From Pseudomonadota bacterium (lineage in GTDB: Bacteria > Pseudomonadota > Gammaproteobacteria > Burkholderiales > Rhodocyclaceae): DNA of 64,000 bases. The stretch lies in contig JAFEFC010000010.1 of the NCBI GenBank assembly GCA_018240785.1, positions 39,365 to 103,364 of the forward strand. Reading direction: 5' to 3'. The translations under genes were made by a program, and so were the position numbers. The notes below the pieces were generated by a model that was not told the DNA's origin, ran no database searches, and worked only from the letters and a program-made list of their open reading frames with translations. Positions 17,025 to 24,775 of the stretch are shown in pieces (positions within the stretch are counted from its first letter, which is position 1; every line of letters begins with the position of its first letter).

Positions 17025-18341
17025 ATGGACAAGGATCGTGCGGCGCGACCGCCGCTGCTCTATCTCGTCCATCGCATCCCGTACCCGCCCAACAAGGGCG
17101 ACAAGGTGCGCTCGTTCAACATCCTGCGCCAGCTCGCCCGGCGCCACCGGGTGTTCCTCGGCACCTTCGTCGATCACCCCGACGACCTGCGCCATGTCGA
17201 GGCGCTGTCGCAGTGGTGCGAGGACGTCCATGCGGTACCCATCGACCCGCGCCGCGCGCGGATCGCCAGCCTGCGCGGGCTGATCACCGGCGAAGCGCTC
17301 AGCCTGCCGTACTACCGCAACGCCAGCCTGGCCGCGTGGGTGCGCGACACAGTGGCGCGGCACCGCATCCGCGACGCGGTCGCCTTTTCCGGGCCGATGG
17401 CGCAATACCTCGATGCGCCCGGCCTGACGCGGCGCATCGTCGATTTCTGCGACGTCGATTCGGCCAAGTGGACGCAATACGCCGCGGATCGTCCGTGGCC
17501 GATGTCCTGGCTGTACCGGCGTGAAGGCGCGCGCCTGCTCGCCTTCGAGCGTCGCGCCGCCGCCGCCACCGAAGCCAGCCTGTTCGTCACCGCGGCCGAA
17601 GCCGATCTCTTCCGCCGCGCCGCGCCGGAGGTGGCCGCCAAGGTGAGCGCGATGCAGAACGGCGTCGATGCCGAATACTTCTCGCCGTCGCACCGCTTCG
17701 ATTCGCCCTTTCCGCCGGGTGGGCCGGTGCTGGTGTTCACCGGCGCCATGGACTACTGGCCCAATGTCGACGCGGTGACCTGGTTCGCCGCCGACATCCT
17801 CCCCGCCATCCGCGCGCGGGTGCCCGGCGTGCGCTTCTGGGTCGTCGGCATGAATCCGGCGCCCGCGGTGCACGCGCTCGCCGATGAGGCGGAGGGCGGC
17901 TGTATCCGCGTGACCGGCACGGTACCCGACGTTCGCCCTTACCTGGCGCACGCCGACGTGGTGGTCGCGCCGCTGCGCATCGCCCGCGGCATCCAGAACA
18001 AGGTGCTCGAGGCGATGGCCATGGGTCGCCCGGTGGTGCTGTCCGCCGCGCCCGCCGTCGGCCTTGCCGCGCAGGACGGGCGCGACTGCGCCATCGCGGC
18101 AGACGCCGCCAGCTTTGCCGACAAGGTCGTCGAACTCCTCGGCCAGCCCGATCGTGGCGGCGACATGGGCCGCTCCGGCCGCGAGGCGGTGCTGCGCGGC
18201 TACAGTTGGTCGGCCCATCTCGCCCAGCTCGAGCGCCTGTTCGCCCTGCGCCGCGCCGACGATCCGCCGGCGTGCGAGCCGCCCGCGTTCGAGCCGCCAG
18301 CCACCGTCATCCACACCCCGGCCAGCGCCGCCCCGCGATGA
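17025..18341 (+). CDS. XrtA-system GT4 glycosyltransferase (TIGR03087 type)
   Basis: A 438-residue GT-B glycosyltransferase. The N-terminal half begins LLYLVHRIPYPPNKGDKVRSFN, diagnostic for the sugar transferase next to exosortase A. The C-terminal half has MDYWPNVDAV, a nucleotide-sugar site around RIARGIQNKVLEAMAMGRPV, and a 50-residue Pro/Ala-rich tail with no obvious fold. Cytoplasmic; it should add one sugar to the lipid-linked repeat unit. The stop overlaps the next GT start (ATGA). Confidence 0.9.
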   Translation: MDKDRAARPPLLYLVHRIPYPPNKGDKVRSFNILRQLARRHRVFLGTFVDHPDDLRHVEALSQWCEDVHAVPIDPRRARIASLRGLITGEALSLPYYRNASLAAWVRDTVARHRIRDAVAFSGPMAQYLDAPGLTRRIVDFCDVDSAKWTQYAADRPWPMSWLYRREGARLLAFERRAAAATEASLFVTAAEADLFRRAAPEVAAKVSAMQNGVDAEYFSPSHRFDSPFPPGGPVLVFTGAMDYWPNVDAVTWFAADILPAIRARVPGVRFWVVGMNPAPAVHALADEAEGGCIRVTGTVPDVRPYLAHADVVVAPLRIARGIQNKVLEAMAMGRPVVLSAAPAVGLAAQDGRDCAIAADAASFADKVVELLGQPDRGGDMGRSGREAVLRGYSWSAHLAQLERLFALRRADDPPACEPPAFEPPATVIHTPASAAPR

Positions 18342-19483
18342 GCGATCCGCGCCCGCTGGTGATGCACCTCGTCTACAGCTTCGACGTCGGCGGGCTGGAG
18401 AACGGCGTCGTCAACCTGATCAACCGCATGCCGCCGGAGCGCTTCCGCCACATGGTGGTCGCGCTCACCCAATGCGCGCCGGCCTTCTGCGCCCGCATCA
18501 CGCGGCCGGACGTCGAGTTCCTGTCGCTGGAGAAGCCGCCGGGGCAGGGCTACAAGCTCTATCCGAAGCTCTACCGCCTGTTCCGCCGCTACCGTCCGAC
18601 GATCCTGCACAGCCGTAACCTCGCCGCGCTCGAAGCCGTCGTGCCCGCGCGCGCGGCCGGGGTGCCGGTGCGCATCCACGGCGAGCACGGCTGGGAGGAG
18701 TCCGACCCGCGCGGCACGCGGCGCAAGTTCCGACTGCTACGGCGCGTGTACCAGCCTTTCGTCACCCACTACATCGCGCTGTCGGGCGACCTCGAGCGCT
18801 ACCTCGTCGATCGCGTCGGCGTGCCGGCGGCGCGCGTCACCCGCATCTGCAACGGCGTGGACACCGCGCGCTTCCATCCCGCCGACGGCCTTCGCCCGAG
18901 CATCGCAGGCTGCCCGTTCGCATCGCCGGATAACGTGCTCATCGGCACCGTCGGCCGCCTGCAGGCGGTCAAGGACCAGCTCACCCTGGTGCGCGCCTTC
19001 GCTCGCCTGGTGGCGCAGCGCAGCCCGGCGAGCGAGCGGGCCCGCCTCGTCATCGCCGGCGATGGACCGCTGCGTCCGCAGGTCGAAGCCGAGATCCGTG
19101 CCTCCGGTTGCGCCGACCGCATCTGGCTCGCCGGCGAGCGCAAGGACGTGCCGGAGTTCATGCGGGGGCTCGACCTCTTCGTGCTACCGTCCCTCTCCGA
19201 AGGCATCTCCAACACCATCCTCGAAGCCATGGCCAGCGGCCTGCCGGTCGTCGCCACCGACGTCGGCGGCAACGGCGAGCTGGTCGTCGTCGGCGCAACC
19301 GGCACCCTCGTGCCCGCGGCGGACCCCGCTGCAATGGCCGACGCACTGATGTGCTACGCTGCCGATGCTGCGCCGCGGCAAAGTCACGGCGCGGCGGGGC
19401 GGAAGTGGGTGGAAGCCGAGTTCAGCCTGGATGGGATGGTGGAGCGGTATTGCGGTCTATATCGGCGGTTGCTGGATGCATGA
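18338..19483 (+). CDS. XrtA-system GT4 glycosyltransferase (TIGR03088 type)
   Basis: A 381-residue GT-B retaining glycosyltransferase. HLVYSFDVGGLENGVVNLIN at the N-terminus is the family hallmark. The C-terminal domain has GTVGRLQAVKDQ, the donor site PSLSEGISNTILEAMASGLP and VVATDVGGNGELV. It is coupled to the upstream GT4 by a 4-bp overlap, so the two are very likely made together and act in sequence on the exopolysaccharide repeat. The cluster is interrupted directly after this gene by the repeat-flanked DUF559 unit. Confidence 0.9.
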   Translation: MSDPRPLVMHLVYSFDVGGLENGVVNLINRMPPERFRHMVVALTQCAPAFCARITRPDVEFLSLEKPPGQGYKLYPKLYRLFRRYRPTILHSRNLAALEAVVPARAAGVPVRIHGEHGWEESDPRGTRRKFRLLRRVYQPFVTHYIALSGDLERYLVDRVGVPAARVTRICNGVDTARFHPADGLRPSIAGCPFASPDNVLIGTVGRLQAVKDQLTLVRAFARLVAQRSPASERARLVIAGDGPLRPQVEAEIRASGCADRIWLAGERKDVPEFMRGLDLFVLPSLSEGISNTILEAMASGLPVVATDVGGNGELVVVGATGTLVPAADPAAMADALMCYAADAAPRQSHGAAGRKWVEAEFSLDGMVERYCGLYRRLLDA

Positions 19484-19513
19484 CGCCACCAAGCCTGTTG
19501 AGGCTCGAATACT

Positions 19514-19553
19514 CCTCCCCCTTCAAGGGGGAGGTTGGGAGGGGGATGGGGTT
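19514..19553. repeat. Left palindromic repeat flanking DUF559 gene
   Basis: A perfect 10-bp stem palindrome (CCTCCCCCTT, one base, AAGGGGGAGG at 19514-19534) is followed by a G-rich arm TTGGGAGGGGGATGGGGTTA. The same element lies in inverted orientation at 19970-20009, so the two bracket the DUF559 gene. Confidence 0.85.
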
Positions 19554-19588
19554 ATGTGTTGGATGACGTCGTTTGGTCAGTCGATGCG

Positions 19589-20017
19589 ATGAGAGGCCAA
19601 ACCAACGTTTCCATTCTCGATAACGGTCTGCAAAGACGGTTACGGAACAACATGACTGACGCAGAGGCGGCGCTTTGGAGACGTCTGCGGGGCCGGCAAC
19701 TTGGCGGCAACAAGTTTCGGCGCCAACACCCCTTCCTGGACTACGTGCTTGATTTTGTTTGCGTTGAAAGGGGGCTGGTTGTCGAGGTCGATGGTGGACA
19801 GCACCTGGATAGCCCAGACGACCGACGGCGTGATGAGCGTTTGCTTGCAGCAGGTTTTCGAGTGCTGCGGTTCTGGAACCATGAAGTATTGATTGAGACA
19901 GACGCAGTTTTGAGGGCGATCTGGTCTGCATTGAATGAAAGTGGGGATGGCTTGGCGCCAGCGAAGCCGTTACCCCATCCCCACCCCAGCCCTCCCCTTG
20001 AAGGGGAGGGAGTTTAG
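19589..20017 (+). CDS. DUF559 endonuclease-domain protein in a repeat-flanked unit
   Basis: A 142-residue protein of the DUF559 family, which has the restriction-endonuclease-like fold related to the Vsr mismatch endonuclease. Seen: LRRRLRNNMTDAEAALW-type start (here LQRRLRNNMTDAEAALW), LRGRQLGGNKFRRQHP, the Asp/Glu-x-Asp site VVEVDGGQH, and ERLLAAGFRVLRFWNHEVL. The last 15 residues (LPHPHPSPPLEGEGV) are read from the flanking repeat itself. The gene is AT-richer than its neighbours and splits two exopolysaccharide genes, so it probably arrived as a mobile unit. The start at 19589 avoids translating the left repeat; an upstream in-frame ATG exists at 19535. Biological role unknown. Confidence 0.82.
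   Translation: MRGQTNVSILDNGLQRRLRNNMTDAEAALWRRLRGRQLGGNKFRRQHPFLDYVLDFVCVERGLVVEVDGGQHLDSPDDRRRDERLLAAGFRVLRFWNHEVLIETDAVLRAIWSALNESGDGLAPAKPLPHPHPSPPLEGEGV
19970..20009. repeat. Right palindromic repeat flanking DUF559 gene
   Basis: Inverted partner of the 19514-19553 element: TTACCCCATCCCCACCCCAGC followed by the palindrome CCTCCCCTT, G, AAGGGGAGG at 19991-20009. Stem length is 9 bp versus 10 in the left copy. It overlaps the 3' end of the DUF559 reading frame and ends about 30 bp before asnB. Confidence 0.85.
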
Positions 20018-20039
20018 TCAGGACGAGGAATCACCCACG

Positions 20040-21992
20040 ATGTGCGGAATCGCCGGCCTCTTCGACACCCGCGGCAAGCGCGACTTCGATCGCGAGCTGA
20101 TGCGCCGCATGAACGACGTGCAGCATCACCGCGGGCCGGATGAAGGCGGCTACCACTTCGAGCCGGGCGTGGCGCTGGCGCACCGGCGCCTGTCCATCAT
20201 CGACATCGCCACCGGCCAGCAGCCGCTGTTCAACGAGGACGGCTCGGTCGCCGTCGTGTTCAACGGCGAGATCTACAACTTCCAGGAACTCGTGCCCGAA
20301 CTGGAAGCGCTCGGCCACGTCTTCCACACCCGCAGCGACACCGAAGTCATCGTGCACGCTTGGGAAGCCTGGGGCGAGGACTGCGTGCAGCGCTTCCGCG
20401 GCATGTTCGCCTTCGCGCTGCACGACCGTAACCGCGACACCTTCTTCATGGCGCGCGACCGCCTGGCGGTGAAGCCGATGTTCTACGCGCTGCTGCCCGA
20501 CGCCACGCTCGCCTTCGGCTCCGAGCTCAAGGTGCTGATGCAGCACCCGGCGCTGGATCGCCGCATCGACCCGCACGCGGTCGAGGAGTACTTCGCGCTC
20601 GGCTACGTCGCCGAGCCGCGCACCATCTTCTTCGGCGCGAAGAAGCTCGGCCCTGGCGAATCGCTGTGCATCCGCCGCGGCCAGCCCATTCCCGAGCCGA
20701 AGCGATACTGGGACGTCGATTTCACCCTCGACAACAACATCGGCCTGGCCGACGCCACCGCCGAACTCACCGAGCGCCTGCGTGAATCCGTGCGCCTGCG
20801 CATGATCGCCGAAGTGCCGCTGGGCGCCTTCCTGTCGGGCGGTGTCGACTCCAGCGCGGTGGTCGCGACCATGGCCGGGCTGTCGGACGAGCCGGTCAAC
20901 ACCTGCTCCATCGCCTTCGACGACCCCAAGTTCAACGAGTCCGAGTTCGCGCAGAAGGTGGCGGACCGATACCGCACCAATCACTTAGTCGAAACGGTGA
21001 AGTCCGACGACTTCGACCTCATCGACACGCTCGCCGCGCTGTACGACGAGCCCTACGCCGACAGCTCCGCCATCCCCACCTACCGTGTGTGCCAGTTGGC
21101 GCGCAAGAAGGTCACCGTGGCGCTGTCGGGCGACGGCGGGGACGAGAGCTTCGGCGGCTACCGCCGCTACCGTCTGCACCTGATGGAAGAGAAGATGCGC
21201 GCGGCGATGCCGCTGGGCGTGCGCCAGCCGGTGTTCGGCCTGCTCGGCCGCGTCTATCCGAAGGCCGACTGGGCGCCGCGCGTGCTCCGCGCCAAGACCA
21301 CCTTCCAGGCGCTTGCGCGCGACTCCACCGAGGCCTACTTCCACTCGGTGTCGCTGATGCGCGACGACATGCGCCGCAGCCTGTTCACCCCGGGTTTCCG
21401 CAAGCAGTTGGCCGGCTACAACGCCATAGACGTGTTCCGCCGCCACGCCGCCAACGTGAACACCGACGACCCGTTGGCCTTGATCCAGTACCTCGACCTC
21501 AAGACCTATCTCGTCGGCGACATCAACACCAAGGTCGACCGCGCCAGCATGGCTCACTCGCTGGAAGTGCGCGAACCGCTGATGGACCACAAGCTGGTCG
21601 AATGGCTCGCCACGCTGCCCTCCGGCCTCAAGATCAAGGGCAACGAAGGCAAGTACCTGTTCAAGAAGGCGATGGAGCCGCTGCTGCCCGACGACGTGCT
21701 GTATCGCCCCAAGATGGGCTTTGCCGTGCCGCTCGCGCGCTGGTTCCGCGGCCCGCTCAAGCAGCGCGTGCGCGACGCGGTGCTGGGCGACACCCTGGCC
21801 GCCACCGGCATCTTCAACCGCGACTACCTGCACCACTTGGTCGACGCCCACCAGTCCGGCGCGCGCGACTACAGCTCGCCGCTGTGGACGCTGCTGATGT
21901 TCGAGGCCTTCCTGCGCAACGTCGGCCAAGCGGCCCAGCCAATCGCGCCGACCGAACCTGTAGGAGCGGGCTTGACCGCGACCAGCGCATGA
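20040..21992 (+). CDS. asnB: XrtA-system amidotransferase, asparagine synthetase-like
   Basis: A 650-residue two-domain enzyme. The N-terminal class II glutamine amidotransferase starts MCGIAGLFDTRG with nucleophile Cys2 intact and has HRRLSIIDIA and NGEIYN. The synthetase domain has the PP-loop LSGGVDSSAVVA and SGDGGDESFGGYRRYR. It matches the exosortase A amidotransferase family (TIGR03108), which presumably amidates a carboxyl group on the glycan or a precursor. Homologues are needed for floc formation in Zoogloea. The last codons (PVGAGLTATSA) come from a REP palindrome in which the stop codon lies, so the natural C-terminus was probably altered by repeat insertion. Confidence 0.92.
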   Translation: MCGIAGLFDTRGKRDFDRELMRRMNDVQHHRGPDEGGYHFEPGVALAHRRLSIIDIATGQQPLFNEDGSVAVVFNGEIYNFQELVPELEALGHVFHTRSDTEVIVHAWEAWGEDCVQRFRGMFAFALHDRNRDTFFMARDRLAVKPMFYALLPDATLAFGSELKVLMQHPALDRRIDPHAVEEYFALGYVAEPRTIFFGAKKLGPGESLCIRRGQPIPEPKRYWDVDFTLDNNIGLADATAELTERLRESVRLRMIAEVPLGAFLSGGVDSSAVVATMAGLSDEPVNTCSIAFDDPKFNESEFAQKVADRYRTNHLVETVKSDDFDLIDTLAALYDEPYADSSAIPTYRVCQLARKKVTVALSGDGGDESFGGYRRYRLHLMEEKMRAAMPLGVRQPVFGLLGRVYPKADWAPRVLRAKTTFQALARDSTEAYFHSVSLMRDDMRRSLFTPGFRKQLAGYNAIDVFRRHAANVNTDDPLALIQYLDLKTYLVGDINTKVDRASMAHSLEVREPLMDHKLVEWLATLPSGLKIKGNEGKYLFKKAMEPLLPDDVLYRPKMGFAVPLARWFRGPLKQRVRDAVLGDTLAATGIFNRDYLHHLVDAHQSGARDYSSPLWTLLMFEAFLRNVGQAAQPIAPTEPVGAGLTATSA

Positions 21993-22016
21993 AATCGCGG
22001 TCAAGCCCGCTCCTAC
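21960..22016. repeat. REP-like palindrome with 22-bp perfect arms
   Basis: Arms at 21960-21981 and 21995-22016 are perfect inverted copies with core GGAGCGGGCTTGACCGCG and a 13-bp spacer. The asnB stop (21990-21992) is in the spacer. Related copies occur at 22044-22067, 62162-62208 and 63905-63962. It could also act as a transcription terminator or mRNA stabiliser. Confidence 0.9.
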
Positions 22017-22043
22017 GAGTCCGCTTTACAGCCAGCGTGCCGT

Positions 22044-22067
22044 GTAGGAGCGCGCTCGAGCGCGACC
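22044..22067. repeat. REP-like half element, variant arm
   Basis: GTAGGAGCGCG followed by CTCGAGCGCGACC; the centre CGCGCTCGAGCGCG is a 14-bp perfect palindrome. This variant arm recurs inverted at 63939-63962. Confidence 0.8.
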
Positions 22068-22086
22068 ACTACTGCTCCGGCACCTG

Positions 22087-22115
22087 TTGCATGTAACGAT
22101 GTCGATGGCTATGCT
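22087..22115 (+). promoter_or_regulatory. Predicted sigma-70 promoter of the DUF3018/MazF module
   Basis: TTGCAT (22087-22092), 17 bp, TATGCT (22110-22115). Two direct copies of ATGTAACG (22091-22098 and 22123-22130) overlap and follow the promoter and may be the antitoxin operator. Confidence 0.55.
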
Positions 22116-22148
22116 GGGTAACATGTAACGGATCGATTGAGAAGAACC

Positions 22149-22361
22149 ATGGCCACATCGGTTTCTGAACGCGTCGGACGCTATCGCACCAACCTGCGCG
22201 AGGCAGGCCTGCGTCCGGTGCAGATCTGGGTACCCGATACCCGCCGGCCCGGCTTTGCCGACGAGTGCCGCAGGCAGTCGAGCCTGCTCAAGGGCGACCC
22301 ACTTGAACGGGATGTGCTCGACTGGATCGAGCAGGCAGCCGATACGGACGGCTGGGTGTGA
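22149..22361 (+). CDS. DUF3018 / MazE-family antitoxin
   Basis: A 70-residue acidic-to-neutral protein of the DUF3018 family, annotated as a MazE-type antitoxin. Diagnostic are SERVGRYRTNLREAGLRPVQ and WVPDTRRPGFADECRRQ, followed by the C-terminal DWIEQAADTDGW that would bind the toxin. It should neutralise the MazF-like ribonuclease next door and repress its own promoter. The stop and the toxin start overlap by one base (TGATG). This gene pair sits between asnB and a GT4 gene of the exopolysaccharide operon, just after a REP element. Confidence 0.85.
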   Translation: MATSVSERVGRYRTNLREAGLRPVQIWVPDTRRPGFADECRRQSSLLKGDPLERDVLDWIEQAADTDGWV

Positions 22362-22681
22362 TGCGCGGCACGCTGGTCACCGTGGCCCTGCAAGGCGACT
22401 ACGGAAAGCCCCGGCCTGCCGTCGTCATCCAGTCCGATCTGTTCGACGAACACCCGTCCGTCACCGTCCTGCCCCTGACCACCGAACTACGCGACACGCC
22501 GCTTTTCCGCATCGACGTGGAGCCTTCGCCAGACAACGGATTGCAGAAACGCTCCCAGATCATGATCGACAAGATCCACACCGTTCCGCGAAGCAAGCTC
22601 GGCAGCATGCTCGGCAAGCTGTCCGACGATGAGCAGATTGCGGTCAATCGGTCCCTCATGCTGTTCCTGGGACTGGCCTGA
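22361..22681 (+). CDS. MazF/PemK-family toxin (mRNA interferase)
   Basis: A 106-residue PemK/MazF-fold protein. Visible: MRGTLVTVALQGDYGKPRPAVVIQ with the conserved GD-x-GKPRP loop, SVTVLPLTTEL, then LQKRSQIMIDKIHTVPRSKLG, where the QIMIDKI strand supplies the active-site region, and a helical tail. MazF toxins cut single-stranded mRNA at short motifs. A GTG at 22358 gives one extra residue and a GTGA overlap with the antitoxin; ATG 22361 is preferred. Cotranscribed with the DUF3018 antitoxin. A GT4 gene begins 12 bp downstream and may share transcription. Confidence 0.88.
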   Translation: MRGTLVTVALQGDYGKPRPAVVIQSDLFDEHPSVTVLPLTTELRDTPLFRIDVEPSPDNGLQKRSQIMIDKIHTVPRSKLGSMLGKLSDDEQIAVNRSLMLFLGLA

Positions 22682-22693
22682 GCAGGATTTTCC

Positions 22694-23902
22694 ATGCGCA
22701 TCCTCCACATCCTCGACCATTCCATCCCGCTGCACAGCGGCTACACCTTCCGCACTGCGGCCATCCTGCGTGAGCAGCGGGCGCTGGGGTGGGAAACCTT
22801 TCACCTCACCTCGCCCAAGCAGGGCAAGACCGCGGCCGACGTCGAAGACGTCGACGGCCTGCGCTTCTACCGCAGCCCGGCGCTGGAGCCGGGCAGGGCG
22901 GGGCTCAACGAATGGCGCCAGATCCGCACCGTGGAGGCGCGGCTCGAACAGCTCGCGCGCGAGTTGAAGCCCGACGTGCTGCACGCGCATTCGCCGGTGC
23001 TCAACGCCATCCCGGCGATCCGCGTCGGCAAGAAGCTCGGCATCCCGGTCGTGTATGAGATCCGCGCCTTCTGGGAGGACGCCGCCGTCGACCATGGCAC
23101 CACCAGCGAAGGCAGCCTGCGCTACCGCGCGACCAAGGCGCTGGAAACCTGGGCGCTCAAGCGCATCGACCACGTCTTCACCATCTGCGAAGGCCTGCGG
23201 CGCGACATCGTCGGCCGCGGCATTCCGGAATCCAGGGTCACGGTCATCCCCAACGCGGTGGACATCGAAGGCTTCCAGCTCTCCGGCGACGCCGATCCCA
23301 TACTGCGCCGCAAGCTCGGCCTCGAAGGCGCCACCGTGCTCGGCTTCGTCGGCTCGTTCTACGCCTACGAAGGGCTCGATCTGCTGCTCGACGCCTTCCC
23401 CAAGCTGCTCGCCCAGCGCCCCGAGCTGCGCATCCTCCTCGTCGGCGGCGGCCCGCAGGACGCCAACCTCAAGGCCCAGGCGCAGCGCCTCGGCATCGCC
23501 GACAAGATCGTGTTCACCGGCCGCGTGCCGCACAGCGAAGTCAGCCGCTACTACGACCAGATCGACCTGCTCGCCTACCCGCGCCACTCCATGCGCCTCA
23601 CCGAGCTCGTCACGCCCTTGAAGCCGCTCGAGGCGATGGCGCAGGGCCGGCTCTTCGTCGCGTCCGACGTCGGCGGCCACCACGAACTCATCCGCGACGG
23701 CGAGACCGGCAAGCTCTTCAAGGCCGGCAGCGCCGACGCGCTTGCCGACGCCATCCTCGACATGCTCGCTCACCGCGACCGCTGGCCCGCCATGCGCGCT
23801 GCCGGGCGGCACTTCGTCGAGGAAGTGCGCAACTGGAAGAACAGCGTCGCCAACTACGCGCCGGTGTATCGCCGCCTGACTGAAACGAAAAAGGCGGCAT
23901 GA
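22694..23902 (+). CDS. XrtA-system GT4 glycosyltransferase (TIGR04063 type)
   Basis: A 402-residue GT-B glycosyltransferase of the PEP-CTERM/exosortase A-associated, Daro_2409-like family. The start MRILHILDHSIPLHSGYTFR is diagnostic. It continues with VYEIRAFWEDAAVDHGT, then the C-terminal domain FVGSFYAYEGLDLLLDA, and the donor site LTELVTPLKPLEAMAQGR. Cytoplasmic; adds a sugar to the repeat unit. It follows the MazF gene by 12 bp, with a weak site (AGCAGGA) before the ATG. It was probably continuous with asnB before the toxin-antitoxin pair moved in. Confidence 0.9.
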   Translation: MRILHILDHSIPLHSGYTFRTAAILREQRALGWETFHLTSPKQGKTAADVEDVDGLRFYRSPALEPGRAGLNEWRQIRTVEARLEQLARELKPDVLHAHSPVLNAIPAIRVGKKLGIPVVYEIRAFWEDAAVDHGTTSEGSLRYRATKALETWALKRIDHVFTICEGLRRDIVGRGIPESRVTVIPNAVDIEGFQLSGDADPILRRKLGLEGATVLGFVGSFYAYEGLDLLLDAFPKLLAQRPELRILLVGGGPQDANLKAQAQRLGIADKIVFTGRVPHSEVSRYYDQIDLLAYPRHSMRLTELVTPLKPLEAMAQGRLFVASDVGGHHELIRDGETGKLFKAGSADALADAILDMLAHRDRWPAMRAAGRHFVEEVRNWKNSVANYAPVYRRLTETKKAA

Positions 23903-23911
23903 TTGGTATGT

Positions 23912-23940
23912 TTGTCAGGCTGATGTCCGGACATTATCAT
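23912..23940 (+). promoter_or_regulatory. Predicted promoter with embedded palindromic operator for the DUF1778/GNAT module
   Basis: TTGTCA (23912-23917), 17 bp, TATCAT (23935-23940). The spacer contains the 12-bp perfect palindrome ATGTCCGGACAT (23923-23934). A repressor bound there would block RNA polymerase, as expected for an autoregulated ribbon-helix-helix antitoxin. Confidence 0.65.
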
Positions 23941-23966
23941 GTCGTCTTAGCCAGCCCGAGGTGACC

Positions 23967-24245
23967 ATGTCTTTATCAAACCTGTCGAAATCGGAACGAA
24001 TCGACGTCCGCACCAGCGGCCCGGTCAAGCAGTTGCTGCAGGACGCTGCGCGCTCCGTGCACAAGAACGTCAGCGAATTCCTGCTCGACGCTGGCGTCAC
24101 CGCGGCCAACCTCGCGCTGGCCGAGCGGCGTCATTTCGTGCTCGACGACGCGCAATGGAGTGCCTTCGAAGAGGCCCTCGATCGGCCCGTCCAGCCCAAG
24201 CCCCGGCTCGCGAAGCTACTGTCCGAGCCCGGGGTGCTGGATTGA
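23967..24245 (+). CDS. DUF1778 antitoxin (TacA-like, ribbon-helix-helix)
   Basis: A 92-residue DUF1778 protein. The N-terminal ribbon-helix-helix is ERIDVRTSGPVKQLLQDAA followed by KNVSEFLLDAG. The C-terminal part, LDDAQWSAFEEALDRPVQP, is the flexible toxin-binding segment typical of TacA/AtaR. It binds and inhibits the GNAT toxin and represses the operon. ATG 23967 has GAGGTGA close upstream; a GTG at 23961 adds two residues. The stop overlaps the toxin start (TTGA). Confidence 0.9.
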   Translation: MSLSNLSKSERIDVRTSGPVKQLLQDAARSVHKNVSEFLLDAGVTAANLALAERRHFVLDDAQWSAFEEALDRPVQPKPRLAKLLSEPGVLD

Positions 24246-24745
24246 GCTCGATTTACGAGCCGATCCGCAAACTTGAAGCTGCCGACGCCGTCGAAGGTTT
24301 CGACTGCGGCCAGCCAGCGCTGAACCAGTACCTGCATCGGTACGCGCTGCTCAACCAGCGCGCAAGCAGCGCACAAACCTATGTGTGCTGCAGCGCCGGG
24401 GCGGTAGCCGGCTTCTACAGCCTCGCCGTGGGCAGCGCAGCGCCTGAGTCGGCGCCGCCGCGGGTCACCAAGGGCCTGGCGCGCCATGCGGTGCCGGTGA
24501 TGCTCCTCGCGCGGTTGGCTGTGGACAAGGATCATCAAGGCAAGGGTCTGGGCAAGGCGCTGCTCAAGGACGCGCTCCTGCGCACGGCGCAGGCCGCCGA
24601 CATCGCCGGCATCCGCTGCCTGCTGGTGCACGCCAAGGACGCCACCGCCCAGCAGTGGTATCAGTCATGGGAATTCGAGCCTAGCCCGACGGACCCCTAT
24701 CACCTCTTTTTGATGTTGAAGGATCTCAATGCCTTGCTGTCGTAG
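24242..24745 (+). CDS. GNAT-family toxin (TacT/AtaT-like acetyltransferase)
   Basis: A 167-residue GNAT acetyltransferase of the toxin type. It shows the N-terminal FDCGQPALNQYLHRYA signature of toxin GNATs, then LARLAVDKDHQGKGLGKALL with the acetyl-CoA pyrophosphate loop Q-G-K-G-L-G, and YQSWEFEPSP with the late Tyr/Trp strand. Such toxins acetylate the amino group of charged tRNAs and stop translation. The start is TTG at 24242, overlapping the antitoxin stop, which is normal for this pair; no ATG is available before the conserved block. A weak hairpin (GGCAG...CTGCC, 24746-24763) follows. Confidence 0.88.
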   Translation: MSSIYEPIRKLEAADAVEGFDCGQPALNQYLHRYALLNQRASSAQTYVCCSAGAVAGFYSLAVGSAAPESAPPRVTKGLARHAVPVMLLARLAVDKDHQGKGLGKALLKDALLRTAQAADIAGIRCLLVHAKDATAQQWYQSWEFEPSPTDPYHLFLMLKDLNALLS

Positions 24746-24775
24746 GGCAGGCTTCAGTCTGCCAAGGGGCCTCAA

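Noticed and set aside
19535-19588. Upstream ATG for the DUF559 protein adding 18 residues
   Set aside because: The added segment is translated from the left flanking repeat and does not resemble the DUF559 N-terminus.
24746-24763. Hairpin GGCAG...CTGCC after the GNAT toxin as a terminator
   Set aside because: The stem is only about seven pairs with a G-U, there is no T run, and the ribosome site of the next gene follows at once.
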